A stretch of DNA of 64,000 bases from Sedimenticola sp. (GCA_026992075.1 JALXAM010000076.1:30494-94493), one strand, 5' to 3'. Numbered from the stretch's first letter, positions 44,202-53,281 are shown. A program made the numbers and translations. Notes: a model not told the origin generated them from the sequence alone.

Positions 44202-45272
44202 TTACCTGGCCTCCTTCGGCTCCGGGAATTGCCACTTCCCTTCCAGGATCTCCTTGCCCGGCCGGTAGAGCCGCACGATATAGACCCAGCCGGGGAAGAT
44301 GGGCAGGAAGTTCTTAGCCTTGGGATCACCGCCAAAGTGGATGGTCACCGAGCCGTCCTCGTTCTTCTGTGCGGTGACGTTGTTGAAGGAGTAGGCGTTG
44401 TACTCGTTGGGCTCCATGAAGCGGTCCTTGTTGTAGACGGTGACCGACCAGAAGCCCTTCTCCTCGATGGGCACCTCCTTGGGCACGGTGAGCACGTAGG
44501 CGGTCTTGCCGTCGTTCTTCGGCACCTGGCGCGGCAGGTAGAGGGCATCCTGACGCTGCAGGCCGCCCCAGCCCACGGCCACCCCCATGGCGTTCTCCAG
44601 GTAGGAGCGGTCGCACCGGACGCCGAAGAAGGTGGAGCTGTCTGACAAGGTGCTGCCGATTGCGTTGTAGGACTTGCGCAGGGCCATCATCTGCTTCTCG
44701 TCCCACTCCGGGATGCCGGAGAGATCCCCCTTGTCCTTCTGCTCCACCTTCACCTGGTCCTGAAGACGGTGCGCCGCCTCGAGATCTTTCGGGTCGTTGG
44801 GATTGGCGAAGGTGCGGATGCCGAACATGACGTAGCGGGTGCCGATCTCCTTTTGGGTGAAGGTCCACTTGCCCGGCGCGTAGAAGGCGGGATAGATGTC
44901 GTGGTCCTGGGAGACCAGCATCAGAGACATGTAACGGTCGCCGGTGTCGGGCAGGCTGATGGTGAGCGGAGATTTGGACAGGTCGAAGATGCCGAAGGAG
45001 TAGAGGGTGTCCCGGTTGCCGCTCTGGGTCACCTGCTTCTTCACGTCATAGGGTTTGCGGCTGTGAGTGAACTTGCCGAAGGCGTCATACTTCTCGGCAT
45101 AGCCCTTGAACTGCAGGTCGCTCTCCGCCCGCACATAGTTGAAGGCGTCCACCACCGGCGGCTGATGATCCCAGTCCGGCGCGTAGAAGCGTTTCTGGCA
45201 CTCGGCGGCCTGGGCGAGACCGGTGGTGAAGCTGAGCGCGGCAATGGCGCCGGTGAGCAGTTTCCGTTTCAT
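44202..45272 (-). CDS. DUF1254/DUF1214 secreted protein 4 (last gene of operon)
   Basis: 356 residues, shortest of four paralogues. Signal peptide MKRKLLTGAIAALSFTTGLA, then KRFYAPDWDHQPPVVDAFN. Shared family motifs: NRDTLYSFGIFDL (N-x-D-T-x-Y), FWSVTVYNKDRF, SVTIHFGGDPKAKN and YIVRLYRPGKEILEGKW at the end. The SNW segment found in the other three copies is missing here. Function unknown; likely periplasmic. The 156 bp before its start carry two CTCTCCCC palindromes. AGGAA lies before the ATG at 45272. Confidence 0.82.
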   Translation of the reverse strand: MKRKLLTGAIAALSFTTGLAQAAECQKRFYAPDWDHQPPVVDAFNYVRAESDLQFKGYAEKYDAFGKFTHSRKPYDVKKQVTQSGNRDTLYSFGIFDLSKSPLTISLPDTGDRYMSLMLVSQDHDIYPAFYAPGKWTFTQKEIGTRYVMFGIRTFANPNDPKDLEAAHRLQDQVKVEQKDKGDLSGIPEWDEKQMMALRKSYNAIGSTLSDSSTFFGVRCDRSYLENAMGVAVGWGGLQRQDALYLPRQVPKNDGKTAYVLTVPKEVPIEEKGFWSVTVYNKDRFMEPNEYNAYSFNNVTAQKNEDGSVTIHFGGDPKAKNFLPIFPGWVYIVRLYRPGKEILEGKWQFPEPKEAR

Positions 45273-45310
45273 TTGCTTGTTCCTCGTTGTCATTCATGGT
45301 TGGCCGCGGT

Positions 45311-45424
45311 TTTGCCTGGATGAACCTCCCTCTCCCCTCGAGGGGAGAGGGGCGGGGTGAGGGGTGATCAGCCCCCTCACCCTAGCCCTCTCCCCCACGG
45401 GGGAGAGGGGACTTCGAGCGCATC
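45311..45424. repeat. CTCTCCCC palindrome pair inside the DUF1254 operon
   Basis: CTCTCCCCTCGAGGGGAGAG is a perfect 20-bp palindrome; a second stem CCCTCTCCCCCACGGGGGAGAG follows about 45 bases later, with CCCTCACCC next to it. Similar palindromes are common intergenic repeats in gammaproteobacteria. It lies between the third and fourth DUF1254 genes and could dampen expression of the last one. Confidence 0.55.
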
Positions 45425-45428
45425 GGGC

Positions 45429-47048
45429 TCATCGTGAAGGCGTCAAGATATCGGGGTTTTTGTGGTCCACTGTATCTACGGCCTCGATGTCACCAGGCTT
45501 CCAGCGTTTTTCGAACCAGGGCTCCAGGGGCCCGTAGAGCCGCAGCACCGCGAACCAGGACTTGCCCGGCACGGTCTGGATCCAGTTGCTCTTCCTGCCC
45601 TCGGGCGGCTCGGGAGAGAAATAGAGGTCGATGGAACCATCGTCGTTGTACTGCAGGCGATCCTTGTCCCGCTGGCTGTTGATGCTGGGAAAGGGCTGGC
45701 TGGTCTGGAGCTGGGAGCGGGTCTGGGGATCGTAGAGCACCACCGACCAGAACTGCTTGGCCGGCACCTTGGGAGACAGGTGCAGCCGGTAGAGTTTCTC
45801 CCCGCGCAGCGCTTCGCCCTTGGCATCGGTGAAGGCCATGCCGTAGTTGGAGCCGGCGCCAGGAATCTCGACGGCCATGGCCGGGGTGTTCACGGTGCCG
45901 ATGTAGTAGAAGGCGGTGCGGGCGTCCAGGTTGCGGCCCCGGTGGCCGTCGCCGTCGAGCCAGCGGTAGTCCTTGCCCACGAAGGCCAGGTACCAGTGGC
46001 GGTCCGGGAAGATCCGGGCGCGCGGATCGGCGGGCCGGAAGGCCAGGGTACGGGAGGCGGCGTTGCCGAAGGCCACCGCCTGGGCCAGGATCTTCTTCTG
46101 TCGCTCGGTGGGCCGGAAGGGTTTGCCCTTGACGAGGCCGATGGCCCCGGCCATGCCCCGCAGCTCGGGATCGATGAAGTCGATGGGCTCCTTCTGGAGC
46201 ACCTGCCACAGATAATCGAAAAAGCTTTCGTCGGTGGGCAGTATGGTGTTGAAGTGCTTGCCCGATCCGTTGATGTAGACCATCTTCGGCGGCTTGTCAC
46301 CCTTGGCCAGGGGATAGATCTTCAGACCGGTGCGCCACATCTTCGCCGCGGCATCGGGCTTGCCGTCCACCAGGAAGCCGCGCAGGATCAGCCAGTTCAC
46401 ATAGCTGGGCGAGCGGGCGATCCAGACCTCCCGATCTTTCCCCCCGATCTTCACCCGCACGGTGCGCGGATCCTTGCGGGTGTTGGGGGTGGGCTCGAGC
46501 TCACCCTGGTAATCGGGCGGCAGGATGAGATAGGTGCCGCCCTTGCCGGCATCCGGCCCGGGGGCGCCCATGTCCACCACGAAGCGTTGGAAGGCGTCGT
46601 CCAGGGTGCCGGGCCCCGCCCCCTTGGGGATCTCGATCACCGTGGGGCCGTCCTTCTCCAGGTCGAGCATGGCCAGGGCGTAGACGGTGTCGGTGTTGCC
46701 GGTGAGGAACAGCGGCTTTGAATCCATCAGCTGGTCGAAGACGATCACCTTGTTGGAGGCATCGGCACCGATAGAGGCCTGACCGCGGCGCAGCGCCTCG
46801 ATGGAGACCGCCGACTGGAAGTTGAGGAAGGTGTCCACGGCGCGCAAGAAATAAAGCCCGTCATAAGCCCGGGCCGCCGATTCCTTGGTGGGGATGCCGT
46901 CGTACAGCTCGAAATCGCCCAGCGGGGTCTCCAGGTGGTTCGGCGTGAGGATGCTCTCGGGGATGTCGGTGTTGTAGCCGGGGGTGGCCGCCAGGCCGGT
47001 GCCACTGGCCACCAGGGCGGCCAGGGCGAAGCAGGTTCTTTTCTTCAT
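45429..47048 (-). CDS. DUF1254/DUF1214 secreted protein 3
   Basis: 539 residues, the longest paralogue. Signal peptide MKKRTCFALAALVASGTGLA. DUF1254 part begins near TPLGDFELYDGIPTKESAAR; NTDTVYALAMLDL carries the conserved N-x-D-T-x-Y; FWSVVLYDPQTRS, DLYFSPEPPEGRKSNWI and LRLYGPLEPWFEKRWKPGD form the DUF1214 part. Periplasmic by signal peptide; function unknown. It follows the preceding paralogue by 23 bases. Confidence 0.84.
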   Translation of the reverse strand: MKKRTCFALAALVASGTGLAATPGYNTDIPESILTPNHLETPLGDFELYDGIPTKESAARAYDGLYFLRAVDTFLNFQSAVSIEALRRGQASIGADASNKVIVFDQLMDSKPLFLTGNTDTVYALAMLDLEKDGPTVIEIPKGAGPGTLDDAFQRFVVDMGAPGPDAGKGGTYLILPPDYQGELEPTPNTRKDPRTVRVKIGGKDREVWIARSPSYVNWLILRGFLVDGKPDAAAKMWRTGLKIYPLAKGDKPPKMVYINGSGKHFNTILPTDESFFDYLWQVLQKEPIDFIDPELRGMAGAIGLVKGKPFRPTERQKKILAQAVAFGNAASRTLAFRPADPRARIFPDRHWYLAFVGKDYRWLDGDGHRGRNLDARTAFYYIGTVNTPAMAVEIPGAGSNYGMAFTDAKGEALRGEKLYRLHLSPKVPAKQFWSVVLYDPQTRSQLQTSQPFPSINSQRDKDRLQYNDDGSIDLYFSPEPPEGRKSNWIQTVPGKSWFAVLRLYGPLEPWFEKRWKPGDIEAVDTVDHKNPDILTPSR

Positions 47049-47071
47049 GATTCCTCGTTGTCGTCCAGGGT

Positions 47072-48514
47072 TCAGTCCGCGGGCTCCACGTCGGGCATGA
47101 CGAAGCTGCGGTCGATGATCTCTTTCTTGGCGCCGTAGAAGCGCAATGCCGGCGCCGGCTCCTTGCCGCCGGTGGGAATCCAGTTGCTCTCCAGCCCCTT
47201 GGGCGCCTCCGGCCCGAAATAGAGCGTAACGCTGCCGTCCGGGTTCTTCTTCAGCTTGTCCATGTCGTAGGAGGAGATGCCTACCTTCTTCTGCGGCGTG
47301 TAGATGAAAGCCCAGGTGGCGCCGTCGTAGATGATGAGGGACCAGAACTGGGTCACCGGCATGTCGGGTGGAATGGTGAGCTTGTAGTTCCTGCCCGCCT
47401 CCAGCGGCCTGCCGTTGGCGTCCATCTTGGTGAAGAGGTAGATGTTGGCCGGCTTCTCGTAGTACTTGCGCGGATAGTAGGTGGCGAAGAAGTAGCGCTC
47501 GGCACGCTCGTCCAGGTCGATCCAGTCGTCATAGACGAAGGAGAAATAGCCGTTGCGGTCCGGCGTGAGCACGTCCTGCCAGTGCCGTTCGGGCCAGTAG
47601 TATTTCTCCTTCTTCTGGAAGGTGAGGCGGTGCTGCATGTAGAAGTAGAAATCGGCCGCCGCCTGGCGCAGCAGCTTGCGGGTCTTCTCGTCCGGCGCGA
47701 AGGGCTTGCCGGGCTCCAGCCCCAGGAACCTCAGGTAGCCCATCATCACCTTGTCCTGGGGCTTCACCGGCTCGCCGTCGAAGATCGCCTGGATGTCCTG
47801 GAACAGGGTCTCGTCGTAGTGCGGCAGCGACGGAAAGCGCAGGTCCGAGGGGTCGATGTACTTGGTGGGTTTGGGATCATCCAGGTAGTACATCTTCAGC
47901 TGGCGGGCATAGTCGTAGGCGTCCTTCAGGGTGGCGCCGGAGCCGGGCTTGCGCACCGAGCGGAAGGCCAGGTAGATGCGGTTGCTGGGGCTCTTCATCA
48001 CCAGGTAGCCCTCGGGCACCCTGCCCTGGTAGCCCGGGGGCAGAAAGAGGTACTTGCCGCCCTTGCCCTTGTCGGCCCCCACCGGCCCCACGTCGGCGAT
48101 GGCGAACTGCCACATGTCCACGATCTGGCCGTAGAGCAGGGTCTTGTCGGTGGCGGCCGGCACCTCCAGCACCACCGGCCCCTTGCGCAGGTCGGACATG
48201 GCCAGGATGTAAGGGGTGGTGTCGTTGGCGGTGAGCAGCTCAGCATTGGGCCCGGCCACCTTCGACCACACCAGGATGGTGTTGTCCCTACCCCCCACCG
48301 CCTCGGTGGCGCGGCGGAAGCCGTAGATGCCCACCGCCGGCATGGCCCAGGTGGCCACCTCGAAGGCGCGGCGATACCTGAGCGCCTGGTCGTAGTCCTG
48401 GATGGCCGGCTTCACCTCCGCCGGCGGCTTGCCACCCAGGGGCTCCTTTGCGAAAGCTCCCGTGCTTCCGCCCAGTAACAGCAGGCCGGCCAACAGTGCT
48501 TGCATGCGCCTCAT
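47072..48514 (-). CDS. DUF1254/DUF1214 secreted protein 2
   Basis: 480 residues. Signal peptide MRRMQALLAGLLLLGGSTGA; then RRAFEVATWAMPAVGIYGFR (DUF1254), NDTTPYILAMSDLRKGPVV, FWSLIIYDGATWAFIYTP, LYFGPEAPKGLESNWIPTG and LRFYGAKKEIIDRSF (DUF1214). The ATG at 48514 has GGGAG 8 bases upstream. It overlaps no neighbour; gaps are 22-23 bases on both sides. Confidence 0.84.
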   Translation of the reverse strand: MRRMQALLAGLLLLGGSTGAFAKEPLGGKPPAEVKPAIQDYDQALRYRRAFEVATWAMPAVGIYGFRRATEAVGGRDNTILVWSKVAGPNAELLTANDTTPYILAMSDLRKGPVVLEVPAATDKTLLYGQIVDMWQFAIADVGPVGADKGKGGKYLFLPPGYQGRVPEGYLVMKSPSNRIYLAFRSVRKPGSGATLKDAYDYARQLKMYYLDDPKPTKYIDPSDLRFPSLPHYDETLFQDIQAIFDGEPVKPQDKVMMGYLRFLGLEPGKPFAPDEKTRKLLRQAAADFYFYMQHRLTFQKKEKYYWPERHWQDVLTPDRNGYFSFVYDDWIDLDERAERYFFATYYPRKYYEKPANIYLFTKMDANGRPLEAGRNYKLTIPPDMPVTQFWSLIIYDGATWAFIYTPQKKVGISSYDMDKLKKNPDGSVTLYFGPEAPKGLESNWIPTGGKEPAPALRFYGAKKEIIDRSFVMPDVEPAD

Positions 48515-48536
48515 GGCTTTTTCTCTCCCTGGGAAT

Positions 48537-49937
48537 TCATTGCACGGGTTGCACCACCGGGGGCTTCCAGCTGCCATCCAGCACCGACTCACGGGGCGCG
48601 TAGAGGCGCATGGTCATGCCCAGCTTGCCCTTCGCGGGGGAGGGCAGCCAGTTGGACTCTTTCTCCCTGCCCGGAGAGTCATGCTGGATGTAGAGATCCA
48701 GGGAGCCGTCCTCGTTGAACTTCAGCTCGTCCCGGTCGCCAATGGCGAAGCGGTTGAGAGGATTGGCCACCTGGAAGCCCTGCTCGTCGTACATGGTGAG
48801 GGACCAGAAGGCGTCCACCGGCGGGATCTCCTCCTTCTTGAAGTGGATGACATATTTCCTGCCCCCTTCGGGCACCTTCCCTTCGCTGTCGGTGAGATTG
48901 AGGGGATAGACCGCCTGCTCGTAGGGATTGGCCGCCAGCCCCACCAGGGCGATGGTGGCGCGCTGCAAATAGTCGTTGCCATAGACCCCGATGCTCTTGG
49001 TGACCATCTGCCATCCGTTGACGTTCTCGCCCAGTCGCGGAACATAGCCTTTCATCTTGTCGTGGGAGATGCGCGTGGCCTCTTCCAATGCTTCCTGCAC
49101 CGCTTTCGGCAGGCGGTCGTAATCGAACCGTTCCGGATCCAGGCCGATGCGCTTCATCCGGTTCACCATCACCATGTCGGTGAGATGCGGCGGATGCTGT
49201 TTCATCAGCCGCATGGCCAACGTGAAATAGTCCCGGGCGGAGAGCTTCTGCACCTGCACCAAAGGCGGCGCCTTGTCGTCTACCGAGGGATCCTTCCTGA
49301 AAGGCTCTGGCTGCCACCGTCCCTGCTTCCAGGCGGAGAGGGGCACCACCTTGAACTGGTCCTGGATGCGGTGGATGTACTCATAGTCTTTCGGACCATT
49401 GGTCTGGGTGCGGCCCACGATCCAGATGTGGGGCGTGGGCGAGTCGATGCGCTGCACGCCCTCGGGCAGTTTCCCCTGCCAGTCCTTGTAGACGATGGCA
49501 TAGGTGCCGGCCCGGGTGCCGGTGCCATAGGTGCCCACCACCGCAAAGACATCGGTCCACATATCCATCATGGGCAGCATGTAGAAACGATCCTCGATCT
49601 CCGGCACCTCCAGGATCATGGGCTCCCGGCCCACGTCCAGCCAGATGGAGGAATAGAGGGTATCGAAATTGGGCCGCACCACCTCGCGGAAGTCCGCCGA
49701 GGGGAATTCCCGCATGTGGGCGAACTGGTTCATGGGCGCACGTCCCGGCGTCTTGCCCGCCGGGGTGTTGGTCATCTGGCGGCGGGTAGTCTCCATCAGC
49801 ACCAAGGGATAGGTGTAGAGATAGGCCTGCAGCGCGATGCGCTGGGTGTCCTTGGGCAGGCTGCTATCAGCCTGGAGCAGGCCCGAAAACAATATCAGGA
49901 TCAGTGCCAGCAAAGGGTTGGTGATTTGCAACTTCAT
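48537..49937 (-). CDS. DUF1254/DUF1214 secreted protein 1
   Basis: 466 residues. Signal peptide MKLQITNPLLALILILFSG; then LQAYLYTYPLVLMETTRRQM (DUF1254 opening), NFDTLYSSIWLDV, FWSLTMYDEQGFQVANP, DLYIQHDSPGREKESNWLP and MRLYAPRESVLDGSWKPP. ATG at 49937 is preferred (AGGA 7 bases before); a TTG 12 bases upstream is the alternative. First of four paralogues after the AraC regulator. Confidence 0.85.
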   Translation of the reverse strand: MKLQITNPLLALILILFSGLLQADSSLPKDTQRIALQAYLYTYPLVLMETTRRQMTNTPAGKTPGRAPMNQFAHMREFPSADFREVVRPNFDTLYSSIWLDVGREPMILEVPEIEDRFYMLPMMDMWTDVFAVVGTYGTGTRAGTYAIVYKDWQGKLPEGVQRIDSPTPHIWIVGRTQTNGPKDYEYIHRIQDQFKVVPLSAWKQGRWQPEPFRKDPSVDDKAPPLVQVQKLSARDYFTLAMRLMKQHPPHLTDMVMVNRMKRIGLDPERFDYDRLPKAVQEALEEATRISHDKMKGYVPRLGENVNGWQMVTKSIGVYGNDYLQRATIALVGLAANPYEQAVYPLNLTDSEGKVPEGGRKYVIHFKKEEIPPVDAFWSLTMYDEQGFQVANPLNRFAIGDRDELKFNEDGSLDLYIQHDSPGREKESNWLPSPAKGKLGMTMRLYAPRESVLDGSWKPPVVQPVQ

Positions 49938-50015
49938 GTTTTTCCTCAATTTCGGATCTATGGTGGCTGACTCAGCCGCCTGGGCAGTGGAAAGGCAGAC
50001 TGTCCTGGAAAAGAT

Positions 50016-51029
50016 TCACGCCTTTTCTCCCTGAAACCGCAGGGACTTCTCCCGGTAGGCACTGGGAGCCAGTCCGGTCATGCGGCGGAAAGCGCGGCTG
50101 AAGTGGGCGAGTTCACTGTAGCCCAGTTCCCGTGCCACCTCCTTCAGCGGCAGCTGGCTGTCTCCCAAAAGCTCGATGGCCCGGTTGAGCATCACCTGCT
50201 CCACCAGGCGCGAGAAACTGGTGCCATGAGCCTCCAGATAACGCTGCAGGCTGCGCCTGCTGATACCGGTTAGACGGGAGATCATCTCCAGCGTGGGGTT
50301 GTAGGGCAGATAGGTCTCCACCAGCCGGCGCAGGGCATTCATGGTATCCAGGGTGAGCATGCCATCCTGATACTGTTCGTCCCCTTTCCATTCCCGGCAA
50401 CCGCTTCGTTCCCGCAAAGGGGCCGCGAGCCGGTCGATGGGCAGGGCGATGGCGGTGGTGTCGGCACCGAATTCCACATCGAGCCCTGTCATCTCCGGAA
50501 TCTCCGCCAACACCTTTTCCCCGGCCACGCAAACCTTCACCCGTTCCGGAACCCAGTGGGTTCCCAATGCGCTGCGTGCCAGCTGTTGCAGAATGTTGAG
50601 GTTGTAGAGCTCCACCTGCTGCTTCTGCTCCCGGGTGCCCAGAGTGGGTGTGATGCAGATCCAGGCCATGCCACCCTCGAAGGCGATGTAGTCGTCGGTG
50701 ATGCTGGTCTCCCGCTTGTACCCCGTCACCAGCCTTCGAGCAGCCTGGTAGAGGGTGGGTGCCCCCATGATGTAGCTGCCCACGGGACCATGGTCGGCGA
50801 TGGGAACACTCCCTGCCTCGTAGCCCAGCTGGCGCCAACCGGTATCCCGCACCGCCAGCTCCATGAACTGCAGCAGGCTCAGCGCCGAAACGATGGCATC
50901 AGGCTGCTGCAAAAGGTCCCGTGGCACATGGACGCCGGCCAGATAACGCTCCACCGGGATACCTTTTGCATCGAGTTTGTCCGCGATGTGCGCAAGGTAA
51001 CGGGCACGAACGACATTGATTTCCCGCAT
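50016..51029 (-). CDS. AraC-family transcriptional regulator
   Basis: 337 residues. N-terminal ligand-binding domain of the OruR/ArgR-like kind (about 20-200, DHGPVGSYIMGAPTLYQAAR) and C-terminal AraC DNA-binding domain with two helix-turn-helices (LEMISRLTGISRRSLQRYLE, LGYSELAHFSRAFRRMTGLA). It lies inside the operon, 9 bases after the outer membrane channel gene, so it is probably autoregulated. Ligand unknown. Confidence 0.92.
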   Translation of the reverse strand: MREINVVRARYLAHIADKLDAKGIPVERYLAGVHVPRDLLQQPDAIVSALSLLQFMELAVRDTGWRQLGYEAGSVPIADHGPVGSYIMGAPTLYQAARRLVTGYKRETSITDDYIAFEGGMAWICITPTLGTREQKQQVELYNLNILQQLARSALGTHWVPERVKVCVAGEKVLAEIPEMTGLDVEFGADTTAIALPIDRLAAPLRERSGCREWKGDEQYQDGMLTLDTMNALRRLVETYLPYNPTLEMISRLTGISRRSLQRYLEAHGTSFSRLVEQVMLNRAIELLGDSQLPLKEVARELGYSELAHFSRAFRRMTGLAPSAYREKSLRFQGEKA

Positions 51030-51038
51030 TCGGATCGC

Positions 51039-52082
51039 TCAGAAATCGAACAGCGGCTTGCGGGACCAGGCGGGCGCCGGCAGCACCGGCGAGACCATGA
51101 TGCGCAACTGCCATTCCGGCCCGAAGTCATCGGGCTTCTCCACGTAATAGTAGAGTTCCGCGCCCAGCTTCACCGGCAGGGGGCCAGCTTTCACCAGTAC
51201 GTCGCCGCCAAAACCGATGGGCACCGACCAGCGGTTCTTCCTGGGCAATTTCCAGTTGGCACGAATGTTGGGGCCGAAACCGATGTTGGTGGTTGGCGAA
51301 ACCCGGTAGCGCAGCACATATTGCAGGTCCATCAGGCTCACCTCCTCCCGGTCGCCGTCTCCGGCGAAGGACCACCACTGCTGGATCACGGCACCATAGA
51401 TCCACTTGTCATCCACATGGAATGCCAGGGCCATGGGCCCGACAGACCACTTGCCGGTGCCCAGCCGGTCGTCGCTGGCGGTGTCCAGCATGAAGGTGGG
51501 ACCGAAGCCAAAGATGTTCGGCGGCTTATAGGCGTTGGAGAAGGCGGTCCAGAGAATCATGTCACCGATGCCGGTCTCGCGATCCCTGGATTTTTCCAGC
51601 AGGGAACACTCTTCCGGGTAGTCCGGCAACCCGCTGCAGCTCAATCCATGCCCGGGGACACTGACGATGGGCAGCACCGGCCGCAGGATCATCTTCCAGT
51701 CGTTGGTGAGCTGCATCGACATCACCGGCTGCAACACCGTCACGTTGGTGACTTTGTAATCGTCCCCCAGCTTGTCCACCAGATCCCCACTGTTCCACTG
51801 GGTGTCGTTCTGCATGAACATCAGCCACAGGTAGGAGAGGGGGTTGGCCAGGGCGTCCCCCAGCTCCTTGGCGCTGGGCTTCGAGGCGTCTTTCCCCTTT
51901 CCCTTCTGCATCCCGCTTTCGGTGCCGGACTGCCCTTCATTCATGGCCAGCCACCGGCTCTTCTGGGAACGAAAGCCAGGGTCCACCACCGAGGCAGGCA
52001 ACTCCAGATCCATTGCTGCCCAGCCACGCCCTGCAGTGAGCAGCAGCAGAAAACACAATGCCAGGGAAATGGTGGTGCGCAT
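51039..52082 (-). CDS. Outer membrane channel/transporter protein of the DUF1254 operon
   Basis: 347 residues. Signal peptide MRTTISLALCFLLLLTAGRG; a Lys/Ser-rich segment; then barrel strands (LANPLSYLWLMFMQNDTQWN, VLQPVMSMQLTNDWKMILRP, NIFGFGPTFMLDTASDD). The pattern matches the widespread outer membrane transporters sometimes labelled neuromedin U. It ends ...RKPLFDF with a C-terminal Phe. AGGAGG lies 5 bases before the ATG at 52082. First gene of the operon. Confidence 0.8.
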   Translation of the reverse strand: MRTTISLALCFLLLLTAGRGWAAMDLELPASVVDPGFRSQKSRWLAMNEGQSGTESGMQKGKGKDASKPSAKELGDALANPLSYLWLMFMQNDTQWNSGDLVDKLGDDYKVTNVTVLQPVMSMQLTNDWKMILRPVLPIVSVPGHGLSCSGLPDYPEECSLLEKSRDRETGIGDMILWTAFSNAYKPPNIFGFGPTFMLDTASDDRLGTGKWSVGPMALAFHVDDKWIYGAVIQQWWSFAGDGDREEVSLMDLQYVLRYRVSPTTNIGFGPNIRANWKLPRKNRWSVPIGFGGDVLVKAGPLPVKLGAELYYYVEKPDDFGPEWQLRIMVSPVLPAPAWSRKPLFDF

Positions 52083-52158
52083 GGTTCCTCCTTGGAATTT
52101 TGTCGAGGGATTCCGGCTTACCCACGGCGTCAGGCCCGCCGAAACAAGAATACAAGGC

Positions 52159-52164
52159 ATTATA
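52159..52164 (-). promoter_or_regulatory. -10 box of the OMP-AraC-DUF1254 operon
   Basis: Minus-strand TATAAT, perfect, 77 bases upstream of the ATG at 52082. The matching -35 position is weak (CCTGAG), as at activator-dependent promoters. Confidence 0.55.
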
Positions 52165-52188
52165 GACAGCACCCTTATCCGCTCAGGG

Positions 52189-52210
52189 ATTCTGGATGCG
52201 TCAATTCTGG
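52189..52210 (-). promoter_or_regulatory. Candidate AraC-type operator direct repeats
   Basis: CCAGAAT (minus strand) occurs at 52189-52195 and 52204-52210, and as CCAGAAC at 52239-52245. The first repeat starts just upstream of the weak -35, the usual place for an AraC-family activator. Pattern evidence only. Confidence 0.4.
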
Positions 52211-52327
52211 CACGTTGAGGCAATTTTATTTTGCTCCGGTTCTGGCCAGTTGCCTCGAAACGAACCCAGGTAGCATGCTCTGGGAGCAAAGATCCTTCTT
52301 ATCCCTTCTGCGCCAAGGAAAAGACTC

Positions 52328-53194
52328 ATGACAAAGAACCGAATGAGTGTCGTTTTGTTGCTGTCGACCCTGATCCTCGCCGGGGCAGGCTGTACCAGCC
52401 AGCCGCACTCGCCGGACCTTGCGCCGGTGCCGGAGATTCGGCCGGGCATCCTGGCCGGCTACCTGCCCCCGGAAAAGCTGCCCGACAGCCTGGCACTGCT
52501 CCCTCCCCCACCGGCCAAGGGCTCCCCTGCAGAGGCGCTGGACCGGGAGATCGCCACCCGCAGCCTGAAACTGCAGGGATCCCCGCGCTGGGCGCTGGCC
52601 GCCAGCGATGCCGACCTGATGTTTCCCCACGCAGCCAATATCTTCTCCTGCGCCCTGGGCCTGACCGTTTCGCAAACGCGCACCCCTCACCTCTATCGGC
52701 TGCTGCGCCGCACCCTGGCCGACGCCGGGCTCTCCACCTACCGGGCCAAGAAGCACTATTCGAGAAAGCGCCCTTTCATGGTCAACGGTGGCCCGGTCTG
52801 CACGCCCCATGAAGCGAATCATCTTCGCAGGGACGGCTCCTATCCTTCCGGTCACGCGGCCATCGGCTGGGCCTGGGCACTGATCCTGGCGGAACTGGCG
52901 CCGGAACGGGCGGATCGGATTCTGGCGCGTGGCTGGGCCTTCGGCCAGAGCCGGGTGGTCTGCAACGTCCATTGGCAGAGCGACGTGCTCATGGGCCGCA
53001 CCATGGGTGCTGCCACAGTGGCGCGTCTCCACGCCAATCCCGCTTTTCGGCAGGCGATGGAGGCGGCCCGCAAGGAAGTTACAACGCTTAGCGGCAACGG
53101 CGACGGACCCGCCGTCGATTGCGCCAGCGAGGAACGGGCGCTGGGCGAGGTGCCGGCCGACATGCCGTGGCCCGCCAGCCAGCCACTCAGGTAG
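52328..53194 (+). CDS. Class A non-specific acid phosphatase (PAP2 superfamily), lipoprotein
   Basis: 288-residue PAP2-superfamily phosphatase. Lipobox ending at Cys22 (LAGAGC). The three catalytic motifs are intact: K141-x6-R148-P149 in KKHYSRKRP, PSGH at 173-176, and S208-R209-x5-H215-x3-D219. The CTPHEANHLRRDGSYPSGH segment fits class A acid phosphatases (PhoN/PhoC type). Unlike most it is a lipoprotein, so it should be membrane-tethered in the periplasm. AAGGA lies before the ATG. Divergent from the DUF1254 operon. Confidence 0.92.
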   Translation: MTKNRMSVVLLLSTLILAGAGCTSQPHSPDLAPVPEIRPGILAGYLPPEKLPDSLALLPPPPAKGSPAEALDREIATRSLKLQGSPRWALAASDADLMFPHAANIFSCALGLTVSQTRTPHLYRLLRRTLADAGLSTYRAKKHYSRKRPFMVNGGPVCTPHEANHLRRDGSYPSGHAAIGWAWALILAELAPERADRILARGWAFGQSRVVCNVHWQSDVLMGRTMGAATVARLHANPAFRQAMEAARKEVTTLSGNGDGPAVDCASEERALGEVPADMPWPASQPLR

Positions 53195-53195
53195 A

Positions 53196-53243
53196 TCGGG
53201 CTTCAGCCCGACAAGAGCAGTCCCTTGTCGGGCTGAAGCCCGA
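53196..53243. terminator. Large GTCGGGC palindrome between convergent genes
   Basis: Two inverted GTCGGGCTTCAGCCCGAC-type units: 20-bp arms 53196-53215 and 53224-53243 pair perfectly with an 8-base loop. Located between the acid phosphatase and RND pump genes, so it may terminate both transcripts. Same family as 30397-30414. Confidence 0.6.
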
Positions 53244-53281
53244 CCCACGCCCGCCCCTTCCCTGGAGGCGGGGAAGGAGAG

